Below are positions 1 to 6,263 of a stretch of DNA of 9,517 nt, in pieces (the stretch's first letter is position 1; every line of letters starts with the position of its first letter). Both the position numbers and the translations under genes were made by a program. This DNA is from Methanosarcinales archaeon (GTDB lineage: Archaea > Halobacteriota > Syntropharchaeia > Alkanophagales > Methanospirareceae): NCBI GenBank assembly GCA_025464275.1, contig JAODGR010000070.1, positions 554 through 10,070 of the forward strand. Direction: 5' to 3'. Under the pieces are notes generated by a model. The model was not told the origin of the DNA, searched no databases, and worked only from the letters and a program-made list of their open reading frames with translations.

Positions 1-4
1 GAGA

Positions 5-663
5 ATGAAGAAACATCGCACTCTTTATGAACAGAATGAGATGGCAGTAAGGAGCCAAATAATCGAGCCCATCCTGAGGAAGTACAGCCAAATATTTCTA
101 CTGAGGAGGGTATTCCAGATTACTCTCTTTTGAAAAGTGACAAAAAGGTTTTGTTTATTGAAGCGAAGAAGTTATCAGTTGACGTAGAACAAAGAGATGT
201 CATTCGTCAATTAGCTAAATATTGCTTTGGTGAAGGGATGAAATATGGAGTTTTAACAAACGGTGCGATTTGGATACTTTTTAGAGCCTTCCAAGAAGGA
301 ACTACAATGGCAGAACGTATAGTTTGGAAAACTGATATCGAAAATGATGGAACAACAGCAACTATTAGAAGGCTTAACACCATTTCAAAAGAGAATATAA
401 CAGATATCGAGAATCTTATAAAGAAACTCCAGATATTGGATGAGATTTGGCATTCTTTGTTAGATGAGCCTGAGCAAACTGAAATTGAAGATTTTATAAA
501 AGAAAGGGTAAAAGAGCTTATTTCTCCTACAGAAGAAACTGTAATAGAACCTATCCCAATTCCAGAACCTATGGACTGGAGAGATGCCCAGCCAAGGAAA
601 ATGAAGGTTGGGACTGATGCTTATGATATCAGGAATTCATATGACATTTTAGTAATTTCCTAA
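5..663 (+). pseudogene. Frameshifted and C-terminally truncated HsdR-N-type (type I restriction R subunit N-terminal-like) nuclease-fold protein
   Basis: Two reading frames together give one recognisable protein. The frame starting at ATG 5 reads MKKHRTLYEQNEMAVRSQII and EPILR, the NE-x(2)-VR-x(2)-II-x-PIL opening common in HsdR-N/PD-(D/E)XK domains. The frame one base back resumes with PEEVQPNISTEEGIPDYSLL, then KKVLFIEAKK, and stays open to the stop at 661-663. GIPDY (D at 118-120) and FIEAKK supply the GxxD...ExK residues of a restriction-like nuclease core. The frame change falls at about 73-79, where the expected LGW...N segment is missing. The open part from TTG 130 alone is 177 residues. 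The C-terminus (KMKVGTDAYDIRNSYDILVIS) stops inside what in relatives is a longer conserved tail, so it also looks truncated. Hand-counted lines are about 28-47% GC, lower than most lines downstream. It converges on the radical SAM gene. Family placement is by recalled motif; the 5' end may extend left of the window. Confidence 0.7.
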
Positions 664-766
664 CTTCCCATTTGACCACAAGGTGCTTCAAGTATGATAT
701 TGAAGTTGAAAATCCCGCCTGGTCAAATCTGTTTGCCACTCCGCTATGGCTTTCCCTTACCATCCA

Positions 767-2179
767 TCACGGACGGTGGATGTTATTATATGAGCAGAAG
801 GGCACAATCCTCCCATCTGGCAACCCATAATGGATCACACATCGCTTCACACGTGCGAGGTCGAAGTTATAAGCGTCCATGAAATGCATGGTGCCTATGA
901 ATATGAGATTGAAGTGCAGAGAGCTCAGGTCTCGATAGGCATGACTCCTCAATACACTGACGAACAGGTTCTTCAGAAATCCCAGCTTGATGTGCCTTAA
1001 TGCTGCAACAGGTGTTATCCTGCCCTTAGCACGGTATATCTCCGCCAGCTTCTCCATATCCATGTACCTCGTTATCGGCTCCGCCTTGCCATCTTTAATC
1101 ACGAGATAGGAGAACGCACCACATGCGAAATGGCACCCCACCTCCGATTTGCCGATGGATGTGAGTACCATACTTATCAGAGATGGAGGGAAGAAATCGT
1201 TACGAGTGAGGAGACCCGTCTGCTCTTCTATCCCTCTCAGGACGTCGGATACCGTTATACGCTCGCTTGCACGATAGGGTGCTCTACCACAGAATGAGAT
1301 GGGCTGGAAATTCACTCCCCTTATAATATCCCTGTTCTCTATCGCGAACTTTATGATATCGCCAATCTGGTCATCATTCACACCCTTTACCACCGTGGGT
1401 ACGAGCACGATTGCAGGTTTCGGCCCCGCTCTACGGTGGTTCTCTATCGCTCTCTTCTTCACTTCCAGCAGCTTTCGACCACGTAATTTCTCATATGGTG
1501 CGTCCGTCACCCCGTCGAACTGCAGATAGACAACACTTGTACCCGCGGATTCTATCGCCCGACAGTACTCCTCACTCTCTGCCATCTTTATCCCGTTGGT
1601 ATCCACTTCCACATGCTCGAACCTCTGCCTCGCATATGATATCAGCTCCGGCAGGTCATCCCTGAGCGTGGGCTCGCCACCACTGAACTGTATCCCCGCA
1701 GCGTTCGTATTTGTGGCGAAGTTGTCTATAATCGCTCTTATCTCCTCCGCCGTTGGCTCTTTAGCTATGCTCCTCCCACCGCCGTAATCATCATTAAAAT
1801 TACCCGCGAAACATACGGGACATCTCAGATTGCACCTGCTGGTTACATCTATGATTCCGAGCACCGTATGAGATTCATGTGCCGTGCAGAGCCCGCATGC
1901 GAATGGGCAACTGGGATTGAACTCCCTCCTGCTCCTGTTACTGCTCCTGCCATCAACGCGCGATTCAGCCCGTGCCCGTACCCGTACATCATACCTCTTA
2001 AATCGCCTGTATAACTGATAATCAGACCAGTACAGGTCTTTGAAACGCCCGTGCTCCGGACAGTTCTTGGAGATGTACAGCGCCCCTCCATCCTCATACA
2101 GGTACGCATCTATAACACGATGACAGACCGGGCAGATGCTCTTCGTGGTTTCTATGGCGGTGATGGTGGCATCTCTCAT
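767..2179 (-). CDS. COG1964-type radical SAM Fe-S enzyme, probable tetraether lipid synthase (Tes/GDGT-MAS) family
   Basis: A 470-residue radical SAM protein. The SAM-cluster motif is C116-x3-C120-x2-C123 (CNLRCPVC), and the SAM-binding GGEP lies at 167-170. Extra cysteines are grouped: C16/C19/C40 at the N-terminus (a metal-ribbon or rubredoxin-like pattern), C91/C95/C98 in NPSCPFACGLCTAH just before the SAM motif, and C297, C349/C353 (GCHFAC), C447 and C462 toward the end. This many auxiliary Fe-S ligands, together with the C-terminal signature HFMDAYNFDLARVKRCVIHY followed by PDGRIVPFCSYN, is typical of COG1964. That family includes MJ0619/Tes, which joins two archaeol lipids through their phytanyl tails to make GDGT. 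The general radical SAM call is certain; the Tes role is inferred because COG1964 has paralogues of unknown substrate. Start ATG 2177-2179 has GAAGAAGG directly upstream and GAGGAG further up. It is divergent from DUF58 across 90 bp. Confidence 0.82.
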   Translation of the reverse strand: MRDATITAIETTKSICPVCHRVIDAYLYEDGGALYISKNCPEHGRFKDLYWSDYQLYRRFKRYDVRVRARAESRVDGRSSNRSRREFNPSCPFACGLCTAHESHTVLGIIDVTSRCNLRCPVCFAGNFNDDYGGGRSIAKEPTAEEIRAIIDNFATNTNAAGIQFSGGEPTLRDDLPELISYARQRFEHVEVDTNGIKMAESEEYCRAIESAGTSVVYLQFDGVTDAPYEKLRGRKLLEVKKRAIENHRRAGPKPAIVLVPTVVKGVNDDQIGDIIKFAIENRDIIRGVNFQPISFCGRAPYRASERITVSDVLRGIEEQTGLLTRNDFFPPSLISMVLTSIGKSEVGCHFACGAFSYLVIKDGKAEPITRYMDMEKLAEIYRAKGRITPVAALRHIKLGFLKNLFVSVLRSHAYRDLSSLHFNLIFIGTMHFMDAYNFDLARVKRCVIHYGLPDGRIVPFCSYNNIHRP

Positions 2180-2269
2180 CCTTCTTCGCTATCCTATCTC
2201 TCCTCTTCACTCTTATCTTTTTATCTTAGAAAAAGATACTCCCTCTTACTTTTACCTTTACTGGATGCC
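2180..2269. promoter_or_regulatory. Divergent intergenic region with a perfect 9-bp inverted repeat
   Basis: This 90-bp region separates two genes pointing away from each other, so it must carry both promoters unless transcription comes from further away. Positions 2214-2222 (TATCTTTTT) and 2230-2238 (AAAAAGATA) are exact reverse complements around a 7-bp spacer (ATCTTAG). The AT-rich arms also resemble TATA elements in either direction, about 32-56 bp from the DUF58 start and 35-59 bp from the radical SAM start. It could be a regulator-binding operator, a two-way TATA region or both. As RNA it would form only a weak A-U stem, and no T-run follows in the way expected of a terminator. Confidence 0.5.
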
Positions 2270-3187
2270 ATGAATCAGGACCAGCGGAGAGAGACAGAAG
2301 TGAAGGATATACTGAGACGGGTCAGGAATATAGAGATAAAGACAAGGGAACTGGTAGAAGGGCTTATATCAGGTGAATATCACTCGATTTTCAAGGGTCG
2401 GGGCATTGAGTTCGCGGAAGTCCGGGAGTATCAGCCCGGCGATGATATAAGAACCATCGACTGGAATGTGACTGCACGATTCAATGCCCCGTTCGTTAAG
2501 GAGTATATAGAGGAGCGAGACCTGACATTGTACATCGCCTTTGATGTCTCCGCGAGTAACGAATTTGGATACCGGCGGAGTAAGAAGGAGGTGGGATATG
2601 AGATCGCTGCTTCTATCATGTTCTCCGCATTGCGGAATAACGATAACGTGGGACTGTGTTTATTCAGTGAGGGTGTGGAGAAGTTTATACCGCCACGAAA
2701 GGGGCGAAAACATCTGCTCAGACTGCTGCGTGAGCTTGTATACTGGAAAACCAGGCGCAGAGCCACTGACATTCACGCTGCTCTGGCATTCCTGAATAAG
2801 GTGTTGAAGAGGAGAAGCATCATCTTTATTATTTCCGATTTCCTGTCACCCTCGCCACCCCCTTACGATTTTGAAGAGCCACTTAAACAGCTGAGGAGCA
2901 GGCATGACGTCGTACCGGTGGTTATTATGGATGTACGTGAGGTGGATATCCCTGATATAGGCTATATCTTCCTGGAAGACCTTGAGACCGGTGAGCAACT
3001 GCTACTGAACACCTCAGACCCCCTCTTCAGGCAGCAATACCGTGAACTCGTGGCGCAGAGGCATGATGAGCTGCGGCAGATGATGAAACGACTGAAACTG
3101 GAGATGATAGAGGTGAGAACAGATGAGCCTTTTTACATCCCCATGCAGAGATTCTTCGCACTGCGTAAGAGACGTGCGGGTATCTGA
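2270..3187 (+). CDS. DUF58 domain protein (degenerate von Willebrand A fold), MoxR/Bat-associated
   Basis: A 305-residue protein with the DUF58 signature GRGIEF...VREYQPGDDIRTIDWNVTAR (about residues 43-70) followed by a VWA-like half. FDVSAS gives a D92-S94-S96 MIDAS-type triplet, RATDI supplies T166 and IISDF supplies D190, so metal-ligand positions are retained. No membrane segment is seen, so it is probably cytosolic. DUF58 proteins are usually encoded beside a MoxR AAA+ ATPase and VWA/BatD membrane proteins and act in assembly or stress tolerance of envelope or metal-dependent complexes; the exact client here is unknown. The frame is open upstream to 2051, but that part overlaps the radical SAM gene and reads as noise. 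ATG 2270 places RRVRNIEIKTRELV at the usual N-terminal position. There is no strong Shine-Dalgarno before it. The downstream VWA gene follows after 120 bp, so co-transcription is possible but not certain. Confidence 0.9.
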   Translation: MNQDQRRETEVKDILRRVRNIEIKTRELVEGLISGEYHSIFKGRGIEFAEVREYQPGDDIRTIDWNVTARFNAPFVKEYIEERDLTLYIAFDVSASNEFGYRRSKKEVGYEIAASIMFSALRNNDNVGLCLFSEGVEKFIPPRKGRKHLLRLLRELVYWKTRRRATDIHAALAFLNKVLKRRSIIFIISDFLSPSPPPYDFEEPLKQLRSRHDVVPVVIMDVREVDIPDIGYIFLEDLETGEQLLLNTSDPLFRQQYRELVAQRHDELRQMMKRLKLEMIEVRTDEPFYIPMQRFFALRKRRAGI

Positions 3188-3232
3188 GTCTCCTCTATTT
3201 CTATTCTTTTTCTATTCCTTATTTCATCACTT
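3188..3232 (+). terminator. Pyrimidine/T-rich tract, possible archaeal terminator after DUF58
   Basis: Immediately after the DUF58 stop there is a run dominated by T and C with several short T-clusters (for example CTTTTTC near 3216-3222). Archaeal intrinsic termination depends on T-runs in the non-template strand, so this may end or attenuate DUF58 transcription before the VWA gene. No hairpin is visible and the T-runs are short (up to five), so the call is tentative. Confidence 0.3.
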
Positions 3233-3307
3233 CACATGATGAATACAACATGCATACACAAATGAGATGATAGAGGGAGATGAGAGATGGGGAGATAAGG
3301 ACGGGAT
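3233..3307 (+). promoter_or_regulatory. Purine-rich leader and ribosome binding region of the VWA gene
   Basis: The rest of the 120-bp gap between DUF58 and the VWA gene becomes strongly purine-rich in its last 45 bp (GAGGGAGATGAGAG, then GGGGAGATAAGGACGGG), ending two bases before ATG 3308. Several GGAG/AGG blocks could pair with 16S rRNA, and the best spaced is GGAGATAAGG. I see no convincing TATA box here, so a promoter separate from that of DUF58 is not demonstrated. Confidence 0.4.
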
Positions 3308-4273
3308 ATGATGGGACCATGTTTTGAGCACCCGGAGGTACTGTTGCTTCTATTGCTCATCCCTCTGCTATGCTATCTCTACCGGCTTTACTGGCGTAAG
3401 CGAAAAGAAGCGGCATTGAAATTCAGTGCCCTCAGCATAGTAAGGGAAGCAGAAGCGAAAGCGGGAAATAGATACCACGGGTTCAGGGCTCATCTGCCAT
3501 TCATATTACTGATTCTCACACTCTTGCTCATCTCCATCGCCGTTGCAGACCCGATGATACCGTTGAAGAGGGCGAAGCAGGGGGTAAATGTCGTACTGGC
3601 AATTGATGATTCCGGGAGTATGCAGGCGACAGATTATAGCCCAACACGGCTGGAAGCGGCGAAACACGCTGCTGAGACGTTGATAAGGAGTCTGAAGCCG
3701 AAGGACAACGTGGGAATCGTTGCGTTCGAATCCAGTGCCACAACGGTATGCTACCTCACCCCATTCAAGGACCGGGCGATAGAGAAACTGAGCACGATAG
3801 AGCCACACTCTGGTGGCACAGCCATCGGTGAGGGTCTCAAACTCGCTGTCGAGATGGCTGCTTCCATCCCCAACATGAAGCGGGTGGTTATTCTATTGAG
3901 CGATGGAGTGAACAATGCGGGTGCTGTAACACCGGCTGAGGCAATAAAGTTCGCACGGGCTGAGTCTGTACAGGTTTATACCATTGGGCTCGGCTCAAAT
4001 AAGCCCGTACTCATTGGTTATGACTTGTTCGGCAATCCACAATATGCAGAACTCGATGAGGAGACATTGCAGAGGATAGCCACAGAAACAGGTGGTGAGT
4101 ACTTCAAATCGGTGGATGAGAATACCCTGAGTGAGATTTATGCACGATTAGGGGAGAATATAAAGAGGGAATGGGAGGAGACCAGCATCAAAGACTGGTT
4201 TGTCATTGCCTCATTTATCGTTGTGCTTGTAGATATTTACATCATCTACGGCAGGTACAGGGTGGTAGTATGA
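3308..4273 (+). CDS. BatA-like von Willebrand factor A membrane protein
   Basis: A 321-residue protein with the classical BatA arrangement. A leading hydrophobic helix lies at about residues 10-28, a second at about 62-82, a VWA domain at about 92-280 and a C-terminal helix at about 297-315. The MIDAS motif is intact: DDSGS (D100, S102, S104), GGTAIG (T171) and LLSDG (D199), so it should bind a divalent metal and a partner protein. The topology fits a membrane-anchored adaptor, with the VWA domain between the second and third helices, by family analogy on the extracytoplasmic side. BatA/VWA proteins operate with DUF58, BatD and usually a MoxR ATPase. Start ATG 3308 is followed at once by ATG 3311, so either may be used; purine-rich sequence lies upstream. 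The stop overlaps the next start as ATGA (4270-4273), indicating translational coupling to the BatD-like gene. Confidence 0.9.
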   Translation: MMGPCFEHPEVLLLLLLIPLLCYLYRLYWRKRKEAALKFSALSIVREAEAKAGNRYHGFRAHLPFILLILTLLLISIAVADPMIPLKRAKQGVNVVLAIDDSGSMQATDYSPTRLEAAKHAAETLIRSLKPKDNVGIVAFESSATTVCYLTPFKDRAIEKLSTIEPHSGGTAIGEGLKLAVEMAASIPNMKRVVILLSDGVNNAGAVTPAEAIKFARAESVQVYTIGLGSNKPVLIGYDLFGNPQYAELDEETLQRIATETGGEYFKSVDENTLSEIYARLGENIKREWEETSIKDWFVIASFIVVLVDIYIIYGRYRVVV

Positions 4274-5517
4274 GGAGCACGGGCACAGGCACAGGCACGG
4301 GCAAGAGATGGACGCATATGGCGAGGGCAACAGCAGCGGTAATAGTAACAGTAGCAGTAGCAGTAGCGGTCATTTGCGCACTTGCTGGTTTCCTCATCCC
4401 CTCTCACTGCCTCATCGCCGATGCCGCGAATGCGAATACCAGTGTGGACCATCTGGGAGTGCAGAAGCTCGTGCAGAACGGCACCGATATAAAAGTCGGG
4501 GATAAGGTGGTCATCCAGCTCAAATTCAGGAATCCCTTCGCGAAGCCGATACCGGTACGCATCAAAGACCGGAATATACTTGGAAATAGCGGGCTGGATA
4601 TAAAATGCCTGGAATATACAGTACCCGCGAATGAGGAGTCTGTACTCTCTTATGAGCCGATAACCCCTCTTAAACCCGGTAAATATACCCTGGATAGTGC
4701 AGAGGTGACATATACCAATCCAGAGACTGGAATGACCGATACAGTCAAGTCGAACACGCTGGAGGTGATGGTTAAGCCCAAGCCCGGCAGTACACCCCCG
4801 GGTGAAGAGCAGAGCATCACCTCCATCTACCGCTGTAACGGCACGAATGTCCGCTATACCTATTCATCATATTCACATGGCTCTGGTGGGGGATTCAATA
4901 TCCAGATTGGTGGTTCCTCTTCCTATACCTCATATCTCCCACCCGGCAATGTTAGCCATCCCCATCCTAACAATACCAACAACACCAGCAATAGCAACGG
5001 TAAGCCACCGCAGAATGAGGAGAAGGAGGCGAAGGAGGCGAAGGCGAAGCAATCATGGTGGTGGCTCTGGCTGGTGGGACTCATACCGGCAATTGCAGCA
5101 GGCTGGTATCTATATTCACACTACCTCGCACGGTTAAGAAGACAGCCACACCCGGAAAACCTCACTATATCGAATGACGACGGTGACCGCAGCCATCACT
5201 ATGGGTATGTGGAAGAGGCGAGGCGAATGCTCGCTGATGCGGAAGAGCTATTCAGAGACAGAAGTGAGAAGGAGGCATATGAGAGAGTATCACAGGCTAT
5301 TCGCTTCTATTTCGCCAATAAGCTCGGTATAAAGAGGGAGTTATTGAATACAGAGCTGATGAGTCTACTGAGCGGGAGGGATGAGATGGATGCCTCGAGT
5401 TACGATAAGGTTAAGAGATGCCTGGAGAGGTGCAGTATGGTAGAATTTGCGGGTTATAAACCAGATAGGGAGGATTTTGACGCGATAGTAGAGATGGCTA
5501 AGGAAGTGATCAAATAA
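4270..5517 (+). CDS. BatD-like membrane protein: signal anchor, Ig-like ectodomain, Ser/Asn/Pro linker, TM, cytosolic helical domain
   Basis: A 415-residue protein starting at ATG 4270, overlapping the VWA stop by four bases; GGTGG lies a few bases upstream. An in-frame ATG at 4318 (MARATA) is a possible later start. A positively charged N-terminus leads to a helix at about 22-43. The ectodomain (about 50-200) is a beta-rich domain (IKVGDKVVIQLKFRNPF, KPGKYTLDSAEVTY) like those that handle unfolded or partner proteins in BatD. A low-complexity Ser/Gly/Asn/Pro linker with several N-glycosylation sequons (NVS, NNT, NTS) and a Lys/Glu/Ala repeat precedes a Trp-rich helix (WWWLWLVGLIPAIAAGWYLY, about 263-285). 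The cytosolic tail (about 300-415) is helical (EARRMLADAEELFRD, AYERVSQAIRFYFANKLG) and resembles BatD/DUF4129-type C-termini. The role as third component of the DUF58-VWA set is inferred from order and architecture; sequence identity to bacterial BatD is not obvious. Confidence 0.78.
   Translation: MRSTGTGTGTGKRWTHMARATAAVIVTVAVAVAVICALAGFLIPSHCLIADAANANTSVDHLGVQKLVQNGTDIKVGDKVVIQLKFRNPFAKPIPVRIKDRNILGNSGLDIKCLEYTVPANEESVLSYEPITPLKPGKYTLDSAEVTYTNPETGMTDTVKSNTLEVMVKPKPGSTPPGEEQSITSIYRCNGTNVRYTYSSYSHGSGGGFNIQIGGSSSYTSYLPPGNVSHPHPNNTNNTSNSNGKPPQNEEKEAKEAKAKQSWWWLWLVGLIPAIAAGWYLYSHYLARLRRQPHPENLTISNDDGDRSHHYGYVEEARRMLADAEELFRDRSEKEAYERVSQAIRFYFANKLGIKRELLNTELMSLLSGRDEMDASSYDKVKRCLERCSMVEFAGYKPDREDFDAIVEMAKEVIK
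4277..4368 (+). repeat. Two in-frame hexanucleotide tandem repeats at the BatD-like N-terminus
   Basis: Positions 4277-4300 are four copies of GCACRG, encoding the alternating Gly/Thr run TGTGTGTG ahead of the membrane helix. Positions 4339-4368 are five units of the form GTARYR (GTAATA, GTAACA, GTAGCA twice, GTAGCG), encoding VIVTVAVAVA inside the helix. Because the unit is two codons, gain or loss of a unit would change length without breaking the frame. Confidence 0.7.
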
Positions 5518-5533
5518 CTTCAATATTTCTTTC

Positions 5534-5794
5534 CTATCTATTACACCTTTCATTCTTCACCCGCGCCCGCTTCACCGTTATCTCTATCTCTTTCCAGTCA
5601 CTTCTCACACCTTTTAGTGCCGATATTGCACCAGAGATCATGTTCCCCATCAACCCCTGCACAAACCTGTTCAGACCTATTACATCGCCGTCTATGTGTA
5701 TCTCCACTTCTATCCCACCTGTATCACTCTCACCCTTACTTCCGCTCTTCGTCTTCACCTTATCCTCTGCTACCTTCTCCTCTCCATTTCCCAT
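5534..5794 (-). CDS. Small conserved archaeal protein of unknown function
   Basis: About 86 residues from ATG 5792-5794. A charged, Lys/Glu/Gly/Ser-rich N-terminal third is followed by a compact conserved-looking core: IEVEIHIDGDVIGLNRFVQG, then GNMISGAISALKGV, then WKEIEITV. A beta-strand, helix, strand pattern of this kind occurs in short archaeal proteins of unknown function, and I do not assign a role. No membrane helix or metal motif is seen. The frame is open to ATG 5833, and ATG 5800 is also possible. I prefer 5794 because GGGAG at 5801-5805 sits six bases before it, while 5833 has no Shine-Dalgarno and lies in the promoter-like AT-rich stretch. It is divergent from queD and converges on the BatD-like gene with a 16-bp gap. 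Confidence 0.72.
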   Translation of the reverse strand: MGNGEEKVAEDKVKTKSGSKGESDTGGIEVEIHIDGDVIGLNRFVQGLMGNMISGAISALKGVRSDWKEIEITVKRARVKNERCNR

Positions 5795-5811
5795 CTCCAT
5801 CTCCCATTTCT

Positions 5812-5848
5812 CATTTTTATAATTACAGTACATAATTATTCGTATCCC
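5812..5848. promoter_or_regulatory. Two-way AT-rich promoter region between the small protein gene and queD
   Basis: TTTTTATAAT at about 5814-5823 is a good archaeal TATA-like element for the + strand. Transcription some 25 bases downstream would begin almost at ATG 5849, predicting a leaderless or near-leaderless queD mRNA, consistent with no Shine-Dalgarno there. On the - strand AATAATTATG (5831-5840) would give a start near 5808, just before the GGGAG ribosome site of the small gene. Assignment rests on sequence appearance and spacing only. Confidence 0.5.
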
Positions 5849-6202
5849 ATGAAGTTAGGAGTGATGATGGATTTCAGTGCAGCGCATTCGTTACCCCGCT
5901 ATCCCGGTAAATGCAGGAATCTACACGGGCATACGTACAAGGTGGAGGTGATAGTGGAGGGGGATAAGAAGCCGGATAGTGAATGTGTAGCAGACTTCTC
6001 AGAGTTGAAGGAGGTATTGAGAGAAGTGCTCGAGCTGGTTGACCATAAGTACCTGAACGAGATAATAGAGTATCCAACGAGCGAGAATATAGCTCTGTTC
6101 CTGAAGAGTGAGCTGGAAAACAAGTTGAAAGAGTCGAAACTCGGTGTCACTCTCTACTCATTGAGGGTATGGGAGGGCAAGGATAAATGGGTGATGATTT
6201 AA
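5849..6202 (+). CDS. queD: QueD/PTPS-family 6-carboxy-5,6,7,8-tetrahydropterin synthase
   Basis: A 117-residue T-fold enzyme. Zinc ligands are H13 (FSAAHSL) and H26/H28 (NLHGHTY). The catalytic Cys of QueD is present as C22 in GKCRNLHGH. D65-H66 of LVDHKYLN and E109 of VWEGKD complete the family active-site pattern, and PTSENIA matches the conserved substrate-pocket segment. QueD converts dihydroneopterin triphosphate to 6-carboxytetrahydropterin, the QueE substrate on the route to preQ0, which archaea use for archaeosine in tRNA. Length is typical (about 115-140). The open frame reaches back to 5696, but that part is antisense to the small protein gene and reads as spurious hydrophobic sequence; ATG 5849 begins at the usual N-terminal strand. 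An archaeal pterin-pathway role is an alternative, but the Cys-x3-HGH spacing favours QueD. No queE, queC or tgt is in the window. Confidence 0.92.
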   Translation: MKLGVMMDFSAAHSLPRYPGKCRNLHGHTYKVEVIVEGDKKPDSECVADFSELKEVLREVLELVDHKYLNEIIEYPTSENIALFLKSELENKLKESKLGVTLYSLRVWEGKDKWVMI

Positions 6203-6231
6203 TCTTATCTTGCTCATAATCACTAATTTAG

Positions 6232-6256
6232 AGGAGATGATGATAAGGAGATGATG
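6232..6256 (+). promoter_or_regulatory. Duplicated Shine-Dalgarno/ATGATG element ahead of the CBS gene
   Basis: The 11-mer AGGAGATGATG occurs twice, at 6232-6242 and 6246-6256, three bases apart. Each copy is an anti-SD-like AGGAG followed directly by ATGATG. Reading from 6237 gives MMIRR and a stop at 6252-6254. Reading from 6251 gives MMQGDV and a stop at 6269-6271. The first mini-ORF's stop overlaps the second's start as ATGA, and the second ends just inside the CBS gene. AGGAG lies abnormally close to those ATGs, so they may not be translated. The real start, 6264, has GGGGG immediately before it and AGGAG 13 bases before. Confidence 0.45.
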
Positions 6257-6263
6257 CAGGGGG

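Noticed and set aside
73..82. Programmed -1 ribosomal frameshift as the explanation for the two-frame HsdR-N gene
   Set aside because: No slippery heptamer is present at the junction, and the joined product would still lack the expected LGW-N segment, so a deletion explains the data better.
694..882. 62-codon ORF on the + strand
   Set aside because: It overlaps the conserved C-terminus of the radical SAM gene in antisense and its sequence matches no recognisable pattern.
2051..2269. N-terminal extension of the DUF58 frame
   Set aside because: It runs antisense through the radical SAM N-terminus (its metal-ribbon cysteines) and shows no DUF58-like sequence; ATG 2270 fits the family start.
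2270..4273. Magnesium/cobalt chelatase subunits
   Set aside because: VWA domains occur there too, but the DUF58 signature, the BatA helix arrangement and absence of an AAA+ chelatase subunit favour a Bat-like set.
4277..4368. Tandem repeats as a CRISPR-like array
   Set aside because: Units are 6 bp with no spacers and are in-frame coding sequence.
5696..5848. Hydrophobic N-terminal extension of QueD resembling a signal peptide
   Set aside because: It is antisense to the small protein gene and includes its promoter region; QueD is a cytosolic enzyme whose normal N-terminus begins at ATG 5849.
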